Shown: one piece after another, positions 17,532 through 25,719 of the stretch | Position numbering within the stretch: the first letter of the stretch is position 1 | Layout: every line of letters starts with the position of its first letter | Source: Streptomyces qinglanensis | GTDB taxonomy: Bacteria > Actinomycetota > Actinomycetes > Streptomycetales > Streptomycetaceae | Assembly (NCBI RefSeq): GCF_900111245.1 | Contig: NZ_FOGO01000016.1 | Span: 62,001 to 126,000, forward strand | DNA length: 64,000 bases | Direction: 5' to 3' | The notes under the pieces: generated by a model | Seen by the model: only the letters and a program-made list of their open reading frames with translations | Database searches by the model: none | What the model was told of the DNA's origin: nothing | Translations under genes and position numbers: made by a program

Positions 17532-18122
17532 GGGCAGCGGTACTTGTCGAAGTCGTAGCCCCGGTCGGCATACAGGCACCGGGACTTGCGGCCGGGGGCG
17601 GCCCCGCAGACCTCGGATTGACGGGATGGCGTCGAGTAGCGGCAGGAGTTGGGTGACGTCATGGCGGTTGCCGCCGGTGAGTGTGACGGCGAGCGGGGTT
17701 CCGTGGTGGTCGACGATCAGGTGGTGTTTGGAACCAGGAGGGGCGCGGTCGACGGCTGAGGGACCGCCGTGGTCCCCTCTTTGAGGGTCCGGATGTGCGA
17801 GCCGTCCACGGCACAATCGTCCATGTCCAGCGAGTCCGCGCGGCGCAGTTCGGCCAGCAGGGCGGTCAGCAGGCGTGGCCGGACGCCGGCCTCGGTTTCG
17901 TCACGCAACCGGCGCCAGGCCGCCACACCGGAGCAACCCACGACGGTGCTGGGAACGTCACGCCAGGCCACACCCTTGCGCAGGACGTAGATGATGCCGC
18001 CCAGTGCGACCCGGTCCGGCACGGGGAGCCGCCCGGGGTGACGGTGTCGGCGCGCGGGTCGTGCTGGCAGCAGCGGGGCTATCCGGCCCCCACAGTTCGT
18101 CGGGGACAAGGTTCTTGGTCAC
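17532..18122 (-). pseudogene. IS5-type transposase, frameshifted and truncated
   Basis: The gene would start at GTG 18122 with VTKNLVPDELWG. A frameshift leads to GRIAPLLPARPARRHRHPGR, VAWRDVPSTVVGCSGVAAWR and LDMDDCAVDGSH (first catalytic Asp). A second frameshift leads to SKHHLIVDHHGTPLAVTLTG, and a third frame carries RCLYADRGYDFDKYRC (second Asp). The sequence then stops at the right inverted repeat of the neighbouring element. The Glu-containing C-terminus is missing. It is an old insertion sequence destroyed by the younger one. Confidence 0.85.
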
Positions 18123-18184
18123 GGTGCTGAAGCCTGCCAGAGATTCCTGTTGAGCCCTCCGGGCCAGATCGACATACTCCCCGC

Positions 18185-18559
18185 ATGACCAGCAACGGGG
18201 CCGAAGCCGTCGAGCAGGGATGGGACGCTCCCTGGTATCGCGTCCGAACAGATCGGTTCCAGGCATCATTTCTGCCCAGTGCGGAAGAGCCCCTGGATGC
18301 CGTCTGCAACGTCGATGTCGAGGTCCGGCTGACAGCGGACGAGTCACGCTGGAGCGCGACCGTGTTCACTCTTGCTGAGGTCGAGCGCCTTATGGAAAAG
18401 GACTCCCGAACCGGCGAGTCCCTGAGCGGCCGCTACTTCTGGTGCTCCGACGGTCTCATCGTTCGAGACGCAGGCATCGACAACATCACTCACGTGCTGA
18501 CCGGTCTGCTCGATTGCGGTGACTTTACGCAGGTCCTTCATCGGCTCGACGACGACTGA
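18185..18559 (+). CDS. small cytoplasmic protein, candidate immunity protein
   Basis: This 124-residue protein starts at ATG 18185 with WYRVRTDRFQASFLPS and contains VDVEVRLTADESRWSATVFT, GRYFWCSDGLIV and a C-terminal VLTGLLDCGDFTQVLHRLDD. I do not recognise a named family. Size, lower GC, isolation among insertion sequences and position facing an integrase remnant are like the immunity gene at 14573. A role as an orphan immunity protein is therefore plausible but inferred. Its own toxin is not visible. Confidence 0.6.
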   Translation: MTSNGAEAVEQGWDAPWYRVRTDRFQASFLPSAEEPLDAVCNVDVEVRLTADESRWSATVFTLAEVERLMEKDSRTGESLSGRYFWCSDGLIVRDAGIDNITHVLTGLLDCGDFTQVLHRLDDD

Positions 18560-18590
18560 CCATCGGCCCCATTCTGAAACGATCTATTAG

Positions 18591-20251
18591 CCTCGATCTT
18601 TCGTGACGGTCCGTCGGTTTCTTCGGCGGGCCGTTTCGGTTGTTCGGGGTCGGTGGTGGGCACGCTGATGGCCCGGCTGTCGCGTCGGGTGGGCGCCGGG
18701 TTCCACGGCTCCGGTCGGGGTGGTGCTGGTTGCAGGGACGGGAACGCGCTGGTCAGCCGGGGTTCGGGAGAGTTTCGAGCCGCGCCAGGGCGTCGGTGAT
18801 CACGTCGGTCCAGGGCCAGTGGCGTGCGAATCTCAGGTGCCGGCGGCGGGCGGTGGTGATGATCTGGGCGGCGGCGGAGAAAAGCCGGAGCCGGAGCCGG
18901 CGGGGTTCCCACCTGCGGGTTTTGCCGGTCAGGGCGAGCATGGGCATCCAGGCCAGCAGGTCCAGGGCGAGCTGGACGATCTCCAGCCAGATCTGGTTCT
19001 GTGCGGTGTCGTGCAGGGGCAGGTTGCGCAGGCCGGTGGCCCGTGCGGCCCGGATGCGGTCCTCGGCTCGGGCCCGCTGACGGTGCCGCAGCTCCAGCGC
19101 CGCAATCGCCATGTCGCTGGTGTTGGTGGCGAAGCAGGTCAGCCGCAGTCCGTCAGCGTCGGTGATCCGCAACTGGGCGCCAGGGTGGGGCCGTTCCTTG
19201 CGGACGATCAGCCGCATTCCCTTCGGCCAGCCCTTCAGGCAGTCGCCGGTGATCTCGGCGACCCATGCCCCGTCCCGGATCTCGCCGCCGGGCTCGATCG
19301 CTGCCGTCCAGGCGGTGGCGGGGACCTTGAGTACGGCTTGGTGAATCTGCTCGGTGATGGTCATGCCGACCGAGTACGACAGCCACCGTCCGCGCTGGGC
19401 GAGCCAGGCCGTGAACTCATGTGTTCCGCCCCCGGAGTCGGTAGGAATCAGCGTCCGGCGTCCGCGCCGGTACTTCTTCGGCAGTTGCGCCAGGGCGAGT
19501 TGGGCCGTGGTGATGTGGTCGGCGGCGGTGTTGCTGCCCGCGTTGCCGGGCCTGAGCAGGCCGGCCACTGGTTCCCCGCTCCCGCCGCTTCCGTGATCGA
19601 CGAACCCCATCAGCGGGTGGTGTCCGAAAGTCTTCTTCCAGGTCGCGGTGGCGTCCTGCTTCTCGGAGTGGGCCAGCACGAGCACCCCGTCCAGGTCCAC
19701 GATCACCTCCCCTGAGGCGTCCGGGGCCGCATGCTTGGCCACGTTCCAGACGTGCTCGCGTGCTGCGGCCCGCGCGGTCCGTATCGCGGAGAGGGCCTTC
19801 GGCCCAGCCTCGGCAAGGGTGTCGATGAGGCGGGAGACCGTCGGATCGGAGGCGACAGGGCCGAAGACGTCCGGCTCGGCCCGCAGCATCGCGACGTCCG
19901 CGAGGCAGTCCCCGCCCAGCGCGACCGCCAGAGCCACGTCCAGCAGGATCTTGCCCGGATCGTGCACCGCACGCTGCTTCCGCCACGGCGCCAGCGTCCT
20001 CGACATCGCCTGATCCAGCCCGGCCTTGCGGACGGTCTCGACCAGCAGCACAGCCCCGGCCTGGGACACCACCGCATGGCCATAGCCCTCGACGCGGACA
20101 CGCGGGTACGACCCGATACGCTTCTTCACCTGAGAAGTGCTTCTTTCCTTGCAGCCAACAGGACCCTAGACAAGTCCCATCGTTGCAGGTCAGGGGCACT
20201 TCTCGCTTTTTCGACCAAGCATCGGACAGCCACCGTGGTGAAAGCGCGAGG
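18591..20251 (-). mobile_element. IS1380-family insertion sequence with TTAG target duplication
   Basis: The 1,661-bp element has imperfect terminal repeats: CCTCGATCTTTCGTGACGG at the left end, and at the right end, read inward, CCTCGCGCTTTCACCACGG. Both are flanked by TTAG (18587-18590 and 20252-20255), a 4-bp target duplication. It carries one leftward transposase gene. It has inserted into the 3' end of the second integrase remnant. An inverted pair GAGAAGTGC/GCACTTCTC at 20132-20140 and 20196-20204 brackets the transposase promoter region. Confidence 0.86.
18753..20129 (-). CDS. IS1380-family transposase
   Basis: The 458-residue protein has the IS1380 layout: VLLVETVRKAGLDQAM near the N-terminus, DPTVSRLIDTLAEAG, VIVDLDGVLVLAHSEKQ with a catalytic Asp, a GHHPLMGFVDHG block, PTDSGGGTHEFTAWL, and the C-terminal LDLLAWMPMLALTGKTRRWEP. 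The length is normal and there are no internal stops. ATG is at 20129. The roughly 160 bp between its stop and the left terminal repeat hold no gene. Confidence 0.93.
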   Translation of the reverse strand: MKKRIGSYPRVRVEGYGHAVVSQAGAVLLVETVRKAGLDQAMSRTLAPWRKQRAVHDPGKILLDVALAVALGGDCLADVAMLRAEPDVFGPVASDPTVSRLIDTLAEAGPKALSAIRTARAAAREHVWNVAKHAAPDASGEVIVDLDGVLVLAHSEKQDATATWKKTFGHHPLMGFVDHGSGGSGEPVAGLLRPGNAGSNTAADHITTAQLALAQLPKKYRRGRRTLIPTDSGGGTHEFTAWLAQRGRWLSYSVGMTITEQIHQAVLKVPATAWTAAIEPGGEIRDGAWVAEITGDCLKGWPKGMRLIVRKERPHPGAQLRITDADGLRLTCFATNTSDMAIAALELRHRQRARAEDRIRAARATGLRNLPLHDTAQNQIWLEIVQLALDLLAWMPMLALTGKTRRWEPRRLRLRLFSAAAQIITTARRRHLRFARHWPWTDVITDALARLETLPNPG

Positions 20252-20255
20252 TTAG

Positions 20256-20775
20256 GGAGTCGATGGCTTGGCGTTGGAGGCGGAGCCGGACGTGGGCGTA
20301 AACGACGGCGGTGACGCCGATGTGGGAGTGTCTGAGGAGTTCCTTGATCACGACGAGGTCCACGCCCTGCTCCAGGAGAAGGGTCGCCGTCGAGTGTCGG
20401 AGGTCGTGGAAGCGGATGCGGCGGAGTCTGGCCCGGTCGAGGAAGCTACGGAAGCGACGGGAGGTTGACAGGGTCGGGAGGCCCACCGGTCGGCGTGGTG
20501 AAGACCAGGCCGCTGCCCTTCCTGCCCGAGCCGACAGCCTGGCGTTCCATGTCCCGCCGCTCCTTGTCTTCCTTGAGGGATGGAGGCATTCGGTCGGGAG
20601 GGCGATGCGGCGTTCGGACCTCGGGTCTTGGTGGGCAGATGTGTGAGACCGCCGGTGCGGGTGCGCTGGAGCGAGCGCCTGATGCTGACCGTTCCAGTGG
20701 TGAGGTCGAGGTCTTCCCAGTGGAGGCCGAGGAGTTCGCCCTTGCGGAGGGCGGTGCGAAGGGCGACGGAGTGTG
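20256..20775 (-). pseudogene. second integrase remnant, frameshifted and cut at both ends
   Basis: The sequence is a diverged copy of the integrase at 15033. It reads LRTALRKGELLGLHWEDLDL, VSIRRSLQRTRTGGLTHLPT, then after frameshifts near 20580 FRSFLDRARLRRIRFHDLRH and VVIKELLRHSHIGVT, with VYAHV (Tyr). The conserved LGH is LRH here. The N-terminus is lost near 20775 and the C-terminus is interrupted by the IS1380 element at IDSL. Dead gene. Confidence 0.86.
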
Positions 20776-21155
20776 CTGAGCCGGCGGGGAAGCGGGGCCT
20801 CCCGCCGGACACCGTGACACCCCGCGGACATCGCGCCTGCGGCGTCCCCGGACCGGCCGACCGGTCCGGGAACCGCGGGCACCGCAGGGTGTGCGGGGGA
20901 CGGGGCCGGTCCGGGCTGTAGGGGCGGGCGGGCCGCGCGAGGTTTCCGCCATCGGCTGACGGGCGGTGCCCGATCCCGCCCGGGTTGCCGGCCGCATCGC
21001 AAGCGGCCACGCCCGGCCCGGTCGGGCAGGGCGCCGGGCCGCCCCGGCGGCCGAACCGTGCGTGCTCCGCCGCCGATCGCGGCGGCCGGCCGCCCCGGCG
21101 CCCGGGGCGGCGGCGCCCGGGGCGGCGGCGCCGCTCCCGCACGAGAGCGGCTCGG
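20776..21155. other. gap between mobile island and MFS gene, no gene seen
   Basis: Very GC-rich, low-complexity sequence between the integrase remnant and the MFS gene, with runs of short GGCGGCGCCC-like units around 21095-21135. No frame has family resemblance or plausible codon use. It probably contains the terminator of the leftward MFS gene and the right edge of the accessory island. Confidence 0.5.
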
Positions 21156-22418
21156 TCAGTGCGGGCCGGACTGCCGGCCGGGCTCCGCGGCCGTCGCCTC
21201 CGGGCCCTTCGTGCCCGGGTCCGTCGCGTCCGGGCCGGGCTCCGTGACGGCCGGGACCTCCGGCGGCCCGGATGCCGGCAGCGGTGCGGCCGGTTCCGGC
21301 AGCGTGCGGAACAGCAGCCAGCACAGGACCGGCATCAGGACGAGCGGGGCCAGGGCGGTCCGCAGCGAGGTCGCGTCGGCGAGGGCGCCCAGCGGGGGAC
21401 CGGCCAGGCCGCCGACACTGACGGCGAGCCCGAGCGTGATCCCGCCCGCGGTGCCGACCCGCGAGGGCAAGTAGTCCTGGCCGAGAGTGACCTGCAGCGA
21501 GAAGGGCACGTAGAGGCCGACCGAGGTGAGCGCCACGAACAGGTACAGGGCCGGACCCGGCGCGACCAGCACACCCGCGACCGCGCCGGTCGCGACCAGG
21601 TACGACCAGCGGGCGACGGTGACCCGCCCCCAGCGGCCCGCCAGGGTGCCGCCCAGCACGGAGCCGACCGCGCCGCCGAGGTAGAGCACGAACAGGGCCG
21701 CCGTGCCCGCCGCGGCGCCGCCGTCCATCCGCTGCTGCGCGTACAGCGAGAGGAACGTACTCAGTCCCACGAAGACGATCGAGCGGCACACCACGGCCAG
21801 CGACAGCCGCACGAACGCGGCCCTGTCGTCCGCTCCGCACGCGCCCGCCGCGGAGGCCCCGGCAGTGTGCCGCCGTCCCAGCGCGCGCAGCACCGGCAGG
21901 CACAGCACGCTCCCGGCGAGCGCGGGCAGCGCCAGCAGCGGAGTCAGGTGCAGCCCGCCGCTCCCCACCACCGCGCCGACCAGCAGCGGGGCGAGGGCGA
22001 AGCCGAGGTTGCCGCCCGTGGAGAACCAGCCCATGGCGCTGTGGCTGCCGCGGGACGCGATCCGGGCGATCCGGGCGGACTCGGGGTGATAGGCGGCCAC
22101 GCCGATTCCGGAGACCGCCAGGAACAGCACGGTCGCCCCGTAGGAGCCGCTGGTTCCGCTCAGGGCGATGCCCGCGCCGCCCACCAGCGTGCTGACCGGC
22201 AGGAGCCACGGCATCGACCAGCGGTCGGTCAGGGCACCGAACGCCGGTTGCACCACCGAGGACAGCAGGGAGGCGGCCAGCACCAGGCCGGAGACGGTGG
22301 CGTAGCCGTAGGCGCGCTCGGCGACGAAGAACGGGACCAGGGACGCCACCGCCCCCTGGTAGACGTCGACGCAGGCGTGCCCGAGGGACAGCAGAGTGAT
22401 CGAGAGGTTTCTTCGCAC
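21156..22418 (-). CDS. MFS transporter, fosmidomycin-resistance type
   Basis: The 420-residue membrane protein has about 12 transmembrane segments. It starts RRNLSITLLSLGHACVDVYQGAVASLVPFF, a signature of the Fsr-like MFS branch, and contains GALTDRWSMPWLLPVS in the first cytoplasmic loop and AAYHPESARIARIASRG after TM4. The start is GTG 22418 with GGAG upstream; the frame stays open far beyond it without homology. It is divergent from an AraC-type regulator with only 51 bp between starts, so it is probably regulated by that protein. Export of a small toxic compound is likely, substrate unknown. Confidence 0.88.
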   Translation of the reverse strand: MRRNLSITLLSLGHACVDVYQGAVASLVPFFVAERAYGYATVSGLVLAASLLSSVVQPAFGALTDRWSMPWLLPVSTLVGGAGIALSGTSGSYGATVLFLAVSGIGVAAYHPESARIARIASRGSHSAMGWFSTGGNLGFALAPLLVGAVVGSGGLHLTPLLALPALAGSVLCLPVLRALGRRHTAGASAAGACGADDRAAFVRLSLAVVCRSIVFVGLSTFLSLYAQQRMDGGAAAGTAALFVLYLGGAVGSVLGGTLAGRWGRVTVARWSYLVATGAVAGVLVAPGPALYLFVALTSVGLYVPFSLQVTLGQDYLPSRVGTAGGITLGLAVSVGGLAGPPLGALADATSLRTALAPLVLMPVLCWLLFRTLPEPAAPLPASGPPEVPAVTEPGPDATDPGTKGPEATAAEPGRQSGPH

Positions 22419-22469
22419 AGCGCCATGCTCCGGGGCGGCGCGGCTGTCGGGCTTCCGATAATCTGCCAG

Positions 22470-23216
22470 ATGATGCCGGAGAACCGCCACACCCCGATCG
22501 CTCCGACGCACACCCGGCGACTGGCCTCCGGTGGTGCGATCGACCCGCACCGGCACGACGACCACCAGATCGTCTACGCCGGACGTGGGGTGCTGATCGT
22601 CACGACCGGCTCCGGCTCCTGGGTCGCCCCGGGGAACCGCGCCATCTGGGTGCCGGCCGGCACGGTGCACGCCCACGAGGCCCGCGGGGAGCTCGATCTG
22701 CACCTGGTGGGGCTGCCCGCGACCGACAACCCGCTCGGCCTGGACGCCCCTACGGTGCTCGCCGTGGGTCCGCTGCTGCGTGAGCTGCTCATCGCCTACA
22801 CCCGCGCACCCGACGACGAGAGCCCCGAACGCGCCCGGCTGCGCGGGGTGCTGCTCGACCAGTTGCGCGCCTCTCCGCAACAGCCGCTGCACCTGCCAGC
22901 GCCGGCCGCACCCGCACTGCGCGCGCTGTGCGGGATCCTGCGCGCCGATCCGGCCGACGACCGCACTCTTGCCGAACTCGGGCGCCAGGTCGGCGCGAGC
23001 GACCGCACCCTCTCCCGGCTGTTCCGCGGCGACCTCGGCATGTCCTTCCCGCAGTGGCGCACCCAACTGCGGCTCCAGCACGCCCTGGTCCTGCTGGCCG
23101 AGCAGGAGTCGGTCACCGCGGTGGCCCACCGGTGCGGCTGGTCGTCGACCAGCGCGTTCATCGACGTCTTCCGGCGGACCTTCGGGCACACGCCCGGCTC
23201 CCACCCGGCGGACTGA
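22470..23216 (+). CDS. AraC-family transcriptional regulator
   Basis: The 248-residue protein has an N-terminal cupin-like sensing domain (HRHDDHQIVYAGRGVLIV, then WVPAGTVHAHEARGELDLHLV). The C-terminal pair of helix-turn-helices includes TLAELGRQVGASDRTLSRLF and FIDVFRRTFGHTP. It lacks the Cys ligands of metal sensors. ATG at 22470 is adjacent to a second ATG at 22473. The divergent arrangement with the MFS exporter suggests local control of that gene from the shared 51-bp region. Confidence 0.9.
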   Translation: MMPENRHTPIAPTHTRRLASGGAIDPHRHDDHQIVYAGRGVLIVTTGSGSWVAPGNRAIWVPAGTVHAHEARGELDLHLVGLPATDNPLGLDAPTVLAVGPLLRELLIAYTRAPDDESPERARLRGVLLDQLRASPQQPLHLPAPAAPALRALCGILRADPADDRTLAELGRQVGASDRTLSRLFRGDLGMSFPQWRTQLRLQHALVLLAEQESVTAVAHRCGWSSTSAFIDVFRRTFGHTPGSHPAD

Positions 23217-23325
23217 CAGCCTCGGACGCACGCCCGGCGGCGACGGGAGGAAGCGGCCTCCGTCCAGCGGCAGTCCGGCCCGCAGCGGGTGGTGGCACAA
23301 CCGTAGGGGGCTGCCGAGTGTCCAA

Positions 23326-23393
23326 CCGATGGGCCGATGGGCCGATGGGCCCTCATGTGTTCGGCACTGTCCTTTGTGTTCGGCACTGTCCTT
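23326..23393. repeat. short tandem repeats upstream of the I36 inhibitor gene
   Basis: Three consecutive CCGATGGG units (8-bp period, 23326-23349) are followed by a perfect 19-bp tandem duplication (23356-23374 and 23375-23393, unit TGTGTTCGGCACTGTCCTT). They lie in the 373-bp gap between the AraC gene and the inhibitor gene, which otherwise shows no gene. Duplicated operator or replication slippage are both possible. Confidence 0.9.
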
Positions 23394-23589
23394 CGGAGGC
23401 TGCTGTGCTGTATCGGGTGAGCGAGGGTACCTGTCCCCGTGCGTCCGGATGCCGATCCACCTGCCCGGTTCGCTTCTGGGCCCATCCCGCATGTGCCCGG
23501 GGGAATGGTCGAACTGCGGTGACCGGGCAGCGACCGCACAGCGCCACCGACCGGCGTGCACTCCCGAATCCGTCCCGGAAGGAATCCCG

Positions 23590-23961
23590 ATGCGCAAGTC
23601 GACCGTCGCAGCTCTCACCGCCTCCGGCGCGTTAGCCGGAATCATCGGCCTGGCGCCCACGGCCTCCGCCGAGGCCAGCCCGGCCGGCTGCCCCAAGGGG
23701 TACTTCTGCGCCTGGAGCGGCCCGGACCAGACCGGTTCGCTGGTGCTCAGGACGGCGGGCAACTGGAGCGGCAGCGTCGCCTTCAGGTCCGTGTTCAACA
23801 ACGGCTACGCCTATCCCGGTGCCGATCACGTCGACATGACCTACTGGTACGAGGGGACCGCCACCTCCTGCTTCCACTACAACCCCGGTCCCGGCCAGTA
23901 CAAATGGACCGCCTACCGCACGCTCGTCGTCCAGAAGGTCGTGTGGCGCGGCGAGTGCTGA
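23590..23961 (+). CDS. secreted peptidase inhibitor family I36 protein
   Basis: This 123-residue exported protein has a signal peptide (residues 1-27, KSTVAALTASGALAGIIGLA, cleaved after SAEA or ASA). The mature part is one small domain starting CPKGYFCAWSGPDQTG, with Cys residues also at TSCFHY and the C-terminal GEC. This pattern matches the I36 family (Streptomyces metalloproteinase inhibitor-like). The start has GGAAGGA upstream. Monocistronic; convergent with the transporter operon. The target protease is not evident, although a thermolysin-type protease is encoded 12 kb away. Confidence 0.85.
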   Translation: MRKSTVAALTASGALAGIIGLAPTASAEASPAGCPKGYFCAWSGPDQTGSLVLRTAGNWSGSVAFRSVFNNGYAYPGADHVDMTYWYEGTATSCFHYNPGPGQYKWTAYRTLVVQKVVWRGEC

Positions 23962-24039
23962 GCGCGTGACAGAGCCACCGGCGCATCCCGCGGCACGTAC
24001 CGCGCGGGATGCGACCCCGGCGAACCGACGGCTCCACGT

Positions 24040-25719
24040 TCACAGGCTGCCGAAGAAGGCGCGGGCCGTCAGCCCGAGACCGACAGCCACCACGAGTCCG
24101 GCCGTGAGCGCCGGGCCCCGGCGGCCGAGGCGGGTGACCACCCGGGACGACGCCAGCCGGGAGAGGCGCTGTGAGCCGGTCAGCGCGTCGCGGAACTTCA
24201 CCAGCGCGACACCCGCCGCGGTCAGGGTGAGCGCCATGCCGAGTCCGTAGCCGAGGACGAGCAGCACGCCGAAGGCCGTACGTCCCAGGGCCACGGCCCC
24301 GAGCAGTACGACGAGCGCGGAGGGGCTGGGGACGAGTCCGCCCGCGATCCCGACACCGATCAGGCCGCGCCGGGCGTGGGCGCGGGCGGGCCGGGGAGCG
24401 GCGCCGGGACGGGCCCCGGCCTCCGCGCGGGGCTCGGTGGCCTCCGCGGCGGGGGCCAGCACGGCGACACCGCCGTGCGATGTCCTGTCGGCGTACGGCT
24501 GACCCGGGTGCGGGTGTCCGGGTGCGTGCTGCCCGTGACTGTGCCCGTGACTGTGCCCGTGCCCGTGCCCGTGGCTGTGGGAGTGGGAGTGGGAGTGCCC
24601 GTGCCCGTGGGAGTGACCGTGGAAATGGCCGATTCCGTCGCCGCTGCTGCGCAACGCCCCTTTCAGCAGCGCCAGACCGATGCCGGTGACCAGCAGTCCG
24701 CTGGCGACTCCCAGCCACCCCAGCACCGACTCGCCCGCCAGACGGGTCGTCAGGGGAAGGGCGAAGCCGAGGACCAGGACACCGGCGGTGTGGGTGAAGG
24801 TGACTGTCGCACCGACGGTCACCGCGTCCCGCACGCTGCCGCGCCGTCCGGCCAGATACGCCGCCATGATGGTCTTCCCGTGGCCGGGCATGGCCGCGTG
24901 CGACGCGCCGAGCACCAGAGAGAGGGCCAGCGCCAGCAGTCCCACCGGCAGGGTCAGGGTGTCGGCACCGACGAGGGAGTCGAAGAGGCCGGTGACCCGG
25001 GTCAGCGCGGCGGTCAGCGGCCCGGCGCCCGGCAGTTCGGCGGGCAGGGCGGGAGCGCCGTCCCCGGCGCCCGGCTCGGTCCGCAGCGTCGCCGAGCGCT
25101 GGTCGAGGGGGTCGGCGAGCAGGTCCGCCGGGTAGTGCCGCAGCTCGTCGGTCGCGGACGACGTCGGCAGCGGAGACGAGGACAGCCGCACGCCGCTGCC
25201 TTCGGCGGTCATCTCGTGCCAGCCGACGCTGGTCCCCGCGAAGGAGTCGGTGACCTCGACCCGCGCCGGGGAGGAGAGGTCGGCCGGACCGGTGAGACCG
25301 CAGTGCAGCCGGCTGGTCCGCAGCCCGGCCTGACCGGGGTGTCGGGTGAAGGCGCTGGTCCGCACGCGCCAGTGGACTCTTTCGCCGTCGACCCGCGCGG
25401 TGACCTTCCGCGCCAGCTCGTCGCACTGCCGGCGCGCGTACGTCTTCCGCTCGGCTGTGGAGGCCCGTCCGTCCGCGTCGGCGTCGACGGCCGGCAGTTC
25501 CTGGGCCGCGGCGATCTCGGCCCGGTCGACGACGGCCGTGACGTCGATCCGGTCGGGGAAGAGAGTGAACCCGTCGTAGTGGTTGACGGTGAAGTTGCCC
25601 AGCGGATGGGCCTGCGCGGAGGGCGCGCCGCCCAGGAGCAGCAGCGCCGCCCCGGCGGCGAGGACCGCTGCCCTCGCGACGGTCGGTACAGGGGCTCTGC
25701 GCCGCGGTCGGCCGGTCAT
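24040..25719 (-). CDS. nickel/cobalt-type transporter with His-rich loop
   Basis: This is a 559-residue membrane protein. A signal-like N-terminus precedes an extracytoplasmic domain of about 230 residues (HPLGNFTVNHYDGFTLFPDR onward). Then come six or so transmembrane segments with SLVLGASHAAMPGHGKTIMAAY (the HX4DH-like metal site region), VTFTHTAGVLVLG, and a long His/Gly/Ser cytoplasmic loop (about 380-425). This is the NicO/HoxN-related family. It is the last gene of a three-gene operon, overlapping the TPR gene by 4 bp. The transported metal cannot be told from sequence. Confidence 0.85.
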   Translation of the reverse strand: MTGRPRRRAPVPTVARAAVLAAGAALLLLGGAPSAQAHPLGNFTVNHYDGFTLFPDRIDVTAVVDRAEIAAAQELPAVDADADGRASTAERKTYARRQCDELARKVTARVDGERVHWRVRTSAFTRHPGQAGLRTSRLHCGLTGPADLSSPARVEVTDSFAGTSVGWHEMTAEGSGVRLSSSPLPTSSATDELRHYPADLLADPLDQRSATLRTEPGAGDGAPALPAELPGAGPLTAALTRVTGLFDSLVGADTLTLPVGLLALALSLVLGASHAAMPGHGKTIMAAYLAGRRGSVRDAVTVGATVTFTHTAGVLVLGFALPLTTRLAGESVLGWLGVASGLLVTGIGLALLKGALRSSGDGIGHFHGHSHGHGHSHSHSHSHGHGHGHSHGHSHGQHAPGHPHPGQPYADRTSHGGVAVLAPAAEATEPRAEAGARPGAAPRPARAHARRGLIGVGIAGGLVPSPSALVVLLGAVALGRTAFGVLLVLGYGLGMALTLTAAGVALVKFRDALTGSQRLSRLASSRVVTRLGRRGPALTAGLVVAVGLGLTARAFFGSL

